Positions 8,601-14,285 of a stretch of 15,512 nucleotides of DNA are shown piece by piece; positions within the stretch are counted from its first letter, which is position 1; each line of letters opens with the position of its first letter. The translations under genes were made by a program, and so were the position numbers. The notes beneath the pieces are model-generated. The model had not been told where the DNA came from. It ran no database searches and saw only the letters and a list, made by a program, of their open reading frames with translations. Source of the DNA: Winogradskyella sp. (GTDB lineage: Bacteria > Bacteroidota > Bacteroidia > Flavobacteriales > Flavobacteriaceae). Where the stretch lies: assembly GCA_030149115.1 (NCBI GenBank), contig JASBSE010000033.1, positions 1 through 15,512 on the forward strand, in the 5' to 3' direction.

Positions 8601-10390
8601 CCAGCTGCTAATGTAATTGGATACGTGTCGCCTCCATCTGTAGATAAAAAGATATCCACGTTTGCTGCATTAACACCATTGCCTGTGGTACCAGCCACAT
8701 CCCAAGTTACCGTTTCTGTTTCACCTACATTCCATGTCACATTAGTATTTGGAGAATTAACTACAAAAGGTCCTGCAGTACCATTTACAGTGACAACCAT
8801 ATCATCACTATTATTCGTTCCACCACCTGCTACATTATCTCTAACCGTTAATCTAAAATTTAAAGTTCTTGCCACATTTGGTACGACTTCCCATTGCCAT
8901 GAGGTTGCCCCAGTTTTTATAGTTTCTAGTCTTGGAAAATAACGATGATTATCGGTTGTAGGCTCAAAAGATCTAAAGGCAACTCCAGTAGTTGCTGTTG
9001 TGCTAGGATAAGTGGTGGAAGCGTTATTCTCGTCATATTGCTCCCAACAATATGTTAATACATCTCCAGTATCAGCATCTGTTGCAGAACCTTCTAAAAC
9101 AAACGGTGTTCCTCTCGGAATCGTATAGTTAGAACCAGCATTAACCACTGGCACAGCATTGCCAGTATTGGTATCTACCTGACAGCTTGTTGACTTTACA
9201 TAGTTTGTTACTTGCTCTATAGAGGCAGCATGGAAATAAGGATCACTATTAACTTGTACATCTGTTGCGCCTGTAATACCTGCATAACCCATTATAGTTG
9301 AACCACTACCTGGTTCCATTTGTACATTTGTACCTTCATTGCCACCATGCGTCCATGTATGATTAGCCCCAAACTGATGGCCTAATTCATGTGCTACATA
9401 ATCGACATCAAATGGATCTCCTTCTGGAACCGTGTGTGATGTCCATCCACTTCCTTTTGACCCATTGACACAAACACAACCTATACAACCGGCATTTCCG
9501 TTGTTCTGAAGGTTTGCAAACAAATGGCCTACATCGTAATTAGCCTCGCCAATAACACTTGTTAATGTACTCTGTAATTGAGAATTATAATTTGCTGTTG
9601 TGTTACCATATGGGTCACTTCCGGTATTGGTATAGATAACATCATCCGTATTGGCAATTAGTATCATAGTTACATTAAAATCTACCTCGTATAGACCATT
9701 AACTCTAGTCATTGTAGTATTAATAGCTGCAAGGGCTTGGGCTTTTGTACCACCATGATACTGTGTGTATTCTCCTGTAGCAGAAACAGCTAAACGAAAG
9801 GTTCTTAATACAGAATCGTCAGCATTCTTCATCATAAAATCTGATGTGACTCTGCGTTTTAATTGTTCAGACACCTCACACTCAAAATCATCATTATAAT
9901 CAATACGATTTTCTCTGTTATAAACAATATAGTTATTTTTACCTTTTGAAATAGGCTCAATAAATGTGTTCCCATTAGGCGATATAATCATTCCATTAAA
10001 ACCTTCCGGAGAAATACTAAATCTTAAAATAGAGGAAGCGTCATCAACTCCTTGGCCTATATAAGATCTGATCTCAGGAAAACGTTGCTGTAAATCTGGG
10101 TGCATTACGGAAGCTTCCTTTATTCTGAAGCGCTCCATCTTACCTTCTGAATTAGGAAAAGATAAAATTTTATTAGAGGTAACAGAAAATTGATTTCGTT
10201 GAACAACACCTGTTAATGATTGCTTTAAAGCATTAGAATTTAAACTGAACGTGTGATACTCCTTTAAGGTCTGATGACTTTGTTTTTGAATAGCATTTAC
10301 GTTTATTCTCTGCTTTTGCCATAATACTTTGTCTTGAGACCACATTATGGTAGATATCATCAATAAAATGACCAATAGTTTTATTTTCAT
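5639..10390 (-). CDS. T9SS-secreted M12B/reprolysin-like metalloprotease with FN3, MAM and GEVEDY domains
   Basis: Predicted exported zinc endopeptidase, complete at 1583 residues (ATG to TAA). Approximate residues: signal peptide 1-19; propeptide to about 195 with its first Cys at 171 (DDFECEVSE) followed by a basic LKRR at 177-180; metzincin domain to about 405 with HELGHQFGANH at 334-344 (His334, His338, His344, catalytic Glu335) and Met-turn Met367; a CIGCVC cluster at 302-307; PKD/Ig-like region 413-635; FN3 645-727; MAM 738-905; GEVEDY domain 909-1050 (WIDYNLNGDFTDAGEQ, YGEVEDYTL); a beta-rich stalk about 1060-1500 with repeated short hydrophobic strands and a WNLVGNPYPS motif; T9SS type A sorting domain about 1508-1583, ending SKKLIIR. 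It probably passes Sec, then T9SS with removal of the C-terminal domain. It lies upstream of its paralogue on the same strand, with a terminator between. The physiological substrate is unknown. Confidence 0.95.
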   Translation of the reverse strand: MKIKLLVILLMISTIMWSQDKVLWQKQRINVNAIQKQSHQTLKEYHTFSLNSNALKQSLTGVVQRNQFSVTSNKILSFPNSEGKMERFRIKEASVMHPDLQQRFPEIRSYIGQGVDDASSILRFSISPEGFNGMIISPNGNTFIEPISKGKNNYIVYNRENRIDYNDDFECEVSEQLKRRVTSDFMMKNADDSVLRTFRLAVSATGEYTQYHGGTKAQALAAINTTMTRVNGLYEVDFNVTMILIANTDDVIYTNTGSDPYGNTTANYNSQLQSTLTSVIGEANYDVGHLFANLQNNGNAGCIGCVCVNGSKGSGWTSHTVPEGDPFDVDYVAHELGHQFGANHTWTHGGNEGTNVQMEPGSGSTIMGYAGITGATDVQVNSDPYFHAASIEQVTNYVKSTSCQVDTNTGNAVPVVNAGSNYTIPRGTPFVLEGSATDADTGDVLTYCWEQYDENNASTTYPSTTATTGVAFRSFEPTTDNHRYFPRLETIKTGATSWQWEVVPNVARTLNFRLTVRDNVAGGGTNNSDDMVVTVNGTAGPFVVNSPNTNVTWNVGETETVTWDVAGTTGNGVNAANVDIFLSTDGGDTYPITLAAGVANDGSHDIVVPNNQGNQNRIMVRGSNHIFFDISDSNFIIAPCNLIIPTGLSASNISSSTATISWDANVGATFDIRYREVGTTPYTEINGVTTNSYVITGLSATTDYEVEVRSTCGASSSAYSSTLLFSTNTTPPCTGTLINAFPYVETYDSGLGDWTQASGDDGDWIVYSGPTPSNGSGTGPTNDITGGGNYLYIEASTNGTPGEIGANATAILESPCFNLSTASNPYLSFYNHMYGANTGSLTLEITNDDGSNWITLFTQSGDQGDQWNFFNFDLSSYDEQTVRFRFTGTTGGGFASDIAIDQFKIGSPINCASSSTDPNLYLGIARVELNTIDNSSTAQFYTDFTNVSTTVSKSTTYNITITPEYNVATTNAVGYSVWIDYNLNGDFTDAGEQVFTQAPITGGASVGGSFTIPSSIVNGEAVMRVSMMFNDVPESCETFQYGEVEDYTLHLFNGLLYNESVWTPYAPDNTTGTEDALVLDGTATIATDVELNDITINLGAEAIVDATGSIIVNGNIVSNGTLTLNSVSNNYSSLIPNGTVTGNVRYFRHTNNTAAVGEEDANDLIAPPVSGQVFNVFAGNNSNIVSNGGGTQYLFGPFDKTTNTYQLYSNTVTATLDAGTGYRAASTDNSTFEFVGTVNTGNINVPVVVSGPTYPEWNLVGNPYPSYITLADFLAANSSQLASPSVGIYGYDGNASNGWTIWNQAYSDLNPNAIITPGQGFLVASVAGGGNISFTPAMRTIGNSDDFIAGRNNNISYFKLNLTNGYDVYHSEFYVSDNASLGLDPGYDARTFGSIAPSFSIYSQLVEGNDGTDMAIQAISDLDISNNAIIPLGINAAAGQQLTISLSENILPSDIDIYLEDSQNNTFTLLNDTDYIFTPVSDLQGVGRFYLRFNQGTLSIDETGLDMIQVLSLDDPKRIIVKGQIIEATEFILYDIRGREVLKKDLEQGTLTNTIDTSQFTKGVYLAQLKNTNSVVSKKLIIR
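8209..10390 (-). repeat. Paralogous block, copy 2 (shared protease N-terminal 2.2 kb)
   Basis: This is the partner of the block at 3240-5429. It codes for the signal peptide, propeptide, catalytic domain, Ig-like region and FN3. Similarity resumes later, in the GEVEDY module (about 7240-7666 here, about 2813-3218 in the other gene), after an inserted MAM domain that the other copy lacks at this position. Confidence 0.88.
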
Positions 10391-10778
10391 AATACTTAAA
10401 GAATTAATTTTTTAAACACTCAAATACTTAATCTATTCATATTAAAATACAGCCTTAAAGTTTAATGAAACTAATTCTAATTAATCTTGTTTTTTGCTTT
10501 TATTGCATTGCTAATTAAAAGAAACTATAGGGTAATGTTTAAAACTAGAGTAATATTTTCATTTGCTTTGGGGCTGAAGGGAATAGTTTATTGAAGCTAA
10601 TATACTACAAAATATTTCAAAACAACAGATTAAATGCATAAAAATTCGGCAAGACGCAACTTGAGTAACCAAATCTTAAAATTCTTTTTGTGAAACAGAA
10701 ACGTCACTTGGTTCATAGTTTTAAAGCAGATGAATACCCCAAACATTTTTGGTTATCGATTTTGTTTATTTTTACATA
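10391..10778. other. Divergent intergenic region between protease and ABC ATPase genes
   Basis: The 388 bp are AT-rich, with no credible ORF, tRNA or hairpin terminator. They must contain the promoters for both flanking genes. Scanning for the Bacteroidota promoter form (TTG, then TAnnTTTG) gives only imperfect hits. CATTTTTG at 10744-10751 (7 of 8 bases) lies 27 bp before the ABC ATPase ATG but has no good TTG upstream. On the minus strand a TATTTG lies about 30 nt before the protease ATG. Neither is strong enough to call. Confidence 0.5.
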
Positions 10779-12470
10779 ATGACTAAGGAAAATTTACTTA
10801 TAGTTAGCAATCTATCTATTTCTTCTTTTAATAATGGTGAAGAGAAAAAACTCATTGATTCTATATCTTTTCATATAAATCCTAACGAAATTGTAGCCGT
10901 TGTTGGTGAATCTGGTTCAGGCAAATCGATATCCTCATTGAGTTTAATGGGTTTACTACCAAAAGTAGCCTTAAAAATAACTTCAGGTTCTATCCTTTTT
11001 AGGGATCAGGATTTAACCAAGACGACAGAAAAAGAATTCCAAAATATACGAGGGAAAAAAATTGCCATGGTTTTTCAAGAACCTATGAGTTCCTTAAACC
11101 CTTCTATGCGATGTGGCAAACAGGTTGAAGAAATTTTACAACAGCATACTAATTTGTCTAAATCTGAAATAAAGAACAGCGTTATTACACTTTTTGAAAA
11201 AGTAAAACTGCCCAACCCTAAACGAATATATAAATCATATCCGCATGAAATCTCTGGTGGCCAAAAGCAACGTGTTATGATTGCCATGGCAATAGCATGT
11301 AAGCCTGAAATCCTTATTGCTGATGAGCCCACCACAGCTTTAGATGTTACTGTTCAAAAGGAAATATTGTTACTTCTAAAAGAATTACAGAAAGAAACCA
11401 AGATGAGTATTTTGTTTATTTCTCACGATTTAGCTTTGGTTTCAGAACTAGCTGATAGAGTATTAGTGATGTATAAGGGTAAAATAGTTGAACAAGCTGA
11501 CACTACTTCAATTTTTAAACACCCAAAAGACAATTACACCAAAGCACTAATTAACGCAAGACCTTCAACAGACTCTAGATTAAAAAAATTACCAACGATT
11601 TCCGATTTTATGAAAGAAGATGTTGATAACAGCATCATATCGAGTGAAGAACGAATTGCTAATCATAAAAAATTATACGCTCAAGATCCACTTCTAGAAG
11701 TCATTGACGTCGAAAAAACTTACTTCTCTAAAAAGGGCTTATTTTCAAAAGACAAAGCATTTAAAGCAGTTGATGGTGTAAGTTTTAAAGTATATCCTGG
11801 CGAAACTATTGGCCTGGTAGGAGAATCTGGATGTGGTAAATCTACTTTGGGCAATACCATCCTTCAACTAGATAAAGCCACTTCAGGAAGTATTAAGTAC
11901 AAAGGACAAGATATTACTAATTTGAGTACATCTGAAATCAGAGCATTAAGAAAAGATATTCAAATAATCTTTCAAGACCCTTTTGCTTCACTTAATCCAA
12001 GGATGACTGTAGGTAACGCTATAATGGAGCCTATGAAAGTGCATAATATTTGTAATTCTTTTGAAGAGAGAAAAGAAAAAGTTTTAGATATATTGACCAA
12101 AGTAGGCTTAGATTCTTCTAGTTTTTATAAATATCCTCATGAATTTTCTGGTGGTCAGCGTCAACGTGTTGGTATTGCAAGAACCATTGCGCTACAACCT
12201 CAACTTATTGTCTGTGACGAATCGGTTTCTGCCTTAGATATTTCCGTACAAGCACAAGTCCTTAATCTATTGAATGAATTAAAATCTCAATTTGGATTTA
12301 CCTATATTTTTATCTCTCACGATTTAGCCGTTGTTAAATACATGGCAGATCAATTACTGGTAATGAATAAAGGTAAAATTGAAGAAATTGGAGATGCGGA
12401 CAAAATTTATGCTTCTCCTGAGAAGGGATACACTAAAAAATTAATTCATGCTATCCCAAAAGGGTTATAG
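10779..12470 (+). CDS. Peptide/nickel-type ABC transporter ATPase, two fused nucleotide-binding domains
   Basis: Cytoplasmic energy-coupling subunit of an Opp/Dpp/YejF-like importer, 563 residues with two complete ABC cassettes. Cassette 1: Walker A GESGSGKS 43-50, signature ISGGQ 158-162, Walker B ILIADE 178-183, switch His216. Cassette 2: Walker A GESGCGKS 348-355, signature FSGGQ 456-460, Walker B LIVCDE 476-481, switch His514. Each cassette is followed by the YTKALI/YTKKLI-type tail of the oligopeptide-transporter C-terminal extension. This is the DppD-DppF order in one chain, as in YejF or GsiA. I chose the ATG at 10779. An in-frame TTG at 10749 would add ten residues (LVIDFVYFYI) that do not belong to the family. 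No permease or substrate-binding gene lies in the window, so the substrate (peptide is the default guess) is open. No fusion defect or missing key residue was seen. Confidence 0.94.
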   Translation: MTKENLLIVSNLSISSFNNGEEKKLIDSISFHINPNEIVAVVGESGSGKSISSLSLMGLLPKVALKITSGSILFRDQDLTKTTEKEFQNIRGKKIAMVFQEPMSSLNPSMRCGKQVEEILQQHTNLSKSEIKNSVITLFEKVKLPNPKRIYKSYPHEISGGQKQRVMIAMAIACKPEILIADEPTTALDVTVQKEILLLLKELQKETKMSILFISHDLALVSELADRVLVMYKGKIVEQADTTSIFKHPKDNYTKALINARPSTDSRLKKLPTISDFMKEDVDNSIISSEERIANHKKLYAQDPLLEVIDVEKTYFSKKGLFSKDKAFKAVDGVSFKVYPGETIGLVGESGCGKSTLGNTILQLDKATSGSIKYKGQDITNLSTSEIRALRKDIQIIFQDPFASLNPRMTVGNAIMEPMKVHNICNSFEERKEKVLDILTKVGLDSSSFYKYPHEFSGGQRQRVGIARTIALQPQLIVCDESVSALDISVQAQVLNLLNELKSQFGFTYIFISHDLAVVKYMADQLLVMNKGKIEEIGDADKIYASPEKGYTKKLIHAIPKGL

Positions 12471-12710
12471 CATGAATATTTTTTTAGTTAACTTTAAAAC
12501 ACCTGAAATTACTCGCATCGTGTTTTTTAAATTCGAAAACATTACGTTTTCATTTAAAGTAGGTTCTGGTAGATTTGATTTGGTTTTCATAAGCTTTAGT
12601 TTATGCTAGATTTGGGGCAAAATCTGTAAATTAAGTTTATGGTAAATTCAGGTTAATTTAGTTATTGATTTGGGACTGCTAATATCTAATTATTTTTCAA
12701 TTTATCTGTT

Positions 12711-12747
12711 TAAATGCATTATAAATCGACAAAATGCATTTATTTTT
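12711..12747 (+). terminator. Possible terminator hairpin downstream of the ABC ATPase gene
   Basis: A perfect 10-bp inverted repeat: taaatgcatt at 12711-12720, a 12-nt loop, aatgcattta at 12733-12742, then five T (12743-12747). Each arm itself contains the palindrome aatgcatt. It could terminate the plus-strand ABC transcript, but it is AT-rich and lies about 240 nt past the stop codon. A protein-binding site is an alternative. Confidence 0.35.
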
Positions 12748-12781
12748 AACACTTGCAATGTATTTCGCCTATTTTTCTTAC

Positions 12782-12811
12782 AAAAAAAAGCCACATTTTA
12801 AATATGTGGCT
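12782..12811 (-). terminator. Rho-independent terminator of the scoAB operon
   Basis: Inverted repeat agccacat (12789-12796) and atgtggct (12804-12811) with a 7-nt loop. On the minus strand the hairpin is followed by a run of eight T (complement of 12782-12789). It starts 26 nt after the scoB stop codon, the classic position for an intrinsic terminator. Confidence 0.88.
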
Positions 12812-12836
12812 AAACATAAGTTTGTAGAATAAATTA

Positions 12837-13490
12837 CTATATCTCCATTTCTGGTATTTCTCCTTCTATAATTAAATGTCCTTCTGTAGCATTTTTTATG
12901 TCTTCTACCGAAACACCTGGAGCACGTTCTAATAATTTAAAACCTTTTGGTGTCACCTCTATTACAGCTAAGTTTGTAACTATTCGCTTTACACACCCTA
13001 CACCTGTTAATGGTAACGTACAAGATTTTAAAAGTTTTGATTCTCCTGCTCTGTTCGTATGCATCATGGCTACAATAATATTTTCGGCACTTGCCACCAA
13101 ATCCATCGCACCACCCATTCCTTTTACCATTTTGCCAGGTATTTTCCAATTGGCAATATCTCCATTTTCTGCAACTTCCATGGCACCAAGTATGGTTAAA
13201 TCTACATGCTGACCTCTAATCATAGAGAAACTCATTGCTGAATCAAAGAATGAAGCTCCTGGTAATGTGGTAATGGTTTGTTTTCCTGCATTAATCACAT
13301 CAGCATCTTCTTCGCCTTCAAAGGGAAATGGCCCCATACCAAGAACACCATTTTCACTTTGAAATTCTACCTCTATATCGTCTCTTACAAAATTAGCGAC
13401 TAAGGTTGGTATGCCAATACCTAGGTTAACATAGTAACCATCTTTAACTTCTTTTGCAATACGTTTTGCTATTCCGTTTTTATCTAACAT
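12837..13490 (-). CDS. scoB: 3-oxoacid CoA-transferase, subunit B
   Basis: Beta subunit (217 residues, usual length) of a two-subunit family I CoA-transferase of the SCOT/Ato type. It moves CoA between succinyl-CoA (or acetyl-CoA) and a 3-oxoacid such as acetoacetate, in the cytoplasm. The N-terminal LGIGIPTLVANF motif and the SENGVLGMG motif carry the catalytic glutamate, Glu46, which forms the glutamyl-CoA thioester in this family. The GGAMDLV stretch at about residues 125-131 is also typical. It starts 2 bp after the scoA stop codon, so the two are surely co-transcribed and translated together. An intrinsic terminator follows. The exact acyl donor cannot be read from sequence; succinyl-CoA is the usual assignment in Bacteroidota. 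Confidence 0.95.
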   Translation of the reverse strand: MLDKNGIAKRIAKEVKDGYYVNLGIGIPTLVANFVRDDIEVEFQSENGVLGMGPFPFEGEEDADVINAGKQTITTLPGASFFDSAMSFSMIRGQHVDLTILGAMEVAENGDIANWKIPGKMVKGMGGAMDLVASAENIIVAMMHTNRAGESKLLKSCTLPLTGVGCVKRIVTNLAVIEVTPKGFKLLERAPGVSVEDIKNATEGHLIIEGEIPEMEI

Positions 13491-13492
13491 AA

Positions 13493-14194
13493 CTAACTTC
13501 TTTGTCTTACGGTTCGTTGCTCTATTCTCTTTTCGTAGTGTGGTCCTTGGAATATTCTTTGTATAAATATCCCTGGAATATGTATCTGATTTGGGTCTAA
13601 CTCACCAACAGGCACAAGTTCTTCAACCTCAGCCACAGTGATGTTGGCTGCTCCACACATATTTGGATTAAAATTGCGGGCTGTACCTTTAAAAATAAGA
13701 TTACCTGCAGCATCACCTTTCCATGCTTTAATAAACCCAAAATCAGCTTTAAAAGCATGCTCTAGCACATACATTTTACCATTAAATTCTCTAGTTTCTT
13801 TACCTTCTGCTACTTCAGTACCATAACCTGCAGGTGTGTAAAAGGCAGGGAATCCGGCTTGTGCAGCTCTTGCACGTTCTGCTAAAGTACCTTGAGGAAT
13901 TAATTCGACTTCGAGTTCTCCTGAGAGCATTTGGCGTTCAAACTCGTCATTCTCGCCAACGTATGACGATATCATTTTGTTGATTTGTTTTTGTTGAAGT
14001 AATAAGCCTAGACCAAAATCATCTACTCCTGCATTATTAGAAATACAGGTTAAACCCTTTACATTTAACTTTACCAATTCTGCTATGGCATTTTCAGGAA
14101 TACCCGATAAGCCAAAACCACCAAACATAAAGGTCATATTATCCTTTACACCTTGTAAAGCTTCAGTAACATTAGCTACTTTTTTATTAATCAT
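13493..14194 (-). CDS. scoA: 3-oxoacid CoA-transferase, subunit A
   Basis: Alpha subunit (233 residues, complete) of the same CoA-transferase. GGFGLSGIP at 25-33 is the family I signature of subunit A. The CISNNAGVDDFGLG, SSYVGEN and ELIPQGTLAERARAAQAGFPAFYTPAG stretches are characteristic of SCOT/AtoD proteins and help form the CoA-binding cleft at the dimer interface. The active-site Glu is supplied by subunit B. It is the first gene of the pair, with scoB 2 bp downstream. The 91-bp gap to the PBP gene upstream contains a near-perfect hairpin next to the start codon. Role: use of acetoacetate or branched-chain/ketogenic amino-acid breakdown products. Confidence 0.95.
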   Translation of the reverse strand: MINKKVANVTEALQGVKDNMTFMFGGFGLSGIPENAIAELVKLNVKGLTCISNNAGVDDFGLGLLLQQKQINKMISSYVGENDEFERQMLSGELEVELIPQGTLAERARAAQAGFPAFYTPAGYGTEVAEGKETREFNGKMYVLEHAFKADFGFIKAWKGDAAGNLIFKGTARNFNPNMCGAANITVAEVEELVPVGELDPNQIHIPGIFIQRIFQGPHYEKRIEQRTVRQRS

Positions 14195-14201
14195 GATTGT
14201 A

Positions 14202-14223
14202 TATTTTTCCTTTTGGAAAAATA
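14202..14223 (-). promoter_or_regulatory. 9-bp inverted repeat in the scoA leader
   Basis: Perfect inverted repeat: tatttttcc at 14202-14210, a tttt loop, ggaaaaata at 14215-14223. It ends 7 bp before the scoA ATG. On the minus strand it is not followed by a T-run, so it does not look like a terminator for the PBP gene. It could be an operator or an RNA hairpin that affects scoA translation. A TTGTTTTG (7 of 8 bases of TAnnTTTG) overlaps the region just upstream (about 14225-14232), so the repeat would sit at or just after a possible promoter. Confidence 0.4.
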
Positions 14224-14285
14224 CAAAACAATGCTATAAATAAATAGTTTATAATAAAATAAATAAGGGTGTGACTATTGTAATG

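Larger units (their letters stand above)
12471..12836. other. Convergent intergenic region between ABC ATPase and scoB
   Basis: The 366 bp are very AT-rich and hold no believable gene. Besides the two hairpins listed separately, there is a weak 7-bp inverted repeat just after the ABC gene: aaaacac at 12496-12502 and gtgtttt at 12520-12526, followed by two more T. It has a 17-nt loop and may or may not terminate transcription. The stretch at about 12565-12670 contains loosely repeated tagatttg and ggtaaattcaggttaattt words of no clear meaning. Confidence 0.5.

Noticed and set aside
10749..10778. TTG start ten codons upstream of the ABC ATPase ATG
   Set aside because: The extra residues are hydrophobic and unlike the family N-terminus, and the ATG at 10779 gives the standard start. 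The segment more likely belongs to the leader or promoter.
10391..10778. Small RNA, tRNA or small ORF in the divergent gap
   Set aside because: There is no cloverleaf, conserved stem or coding-like frame. The AT-rich sequence shows only imperfect promoter-like words.
11075..11335. Minus-strand 86-codon ORF inside the ABC ATPase gene
   Set aside because: It overlaps the conserved signature and Walker B region of cassette 1 and reads as a shadow of that sequence.
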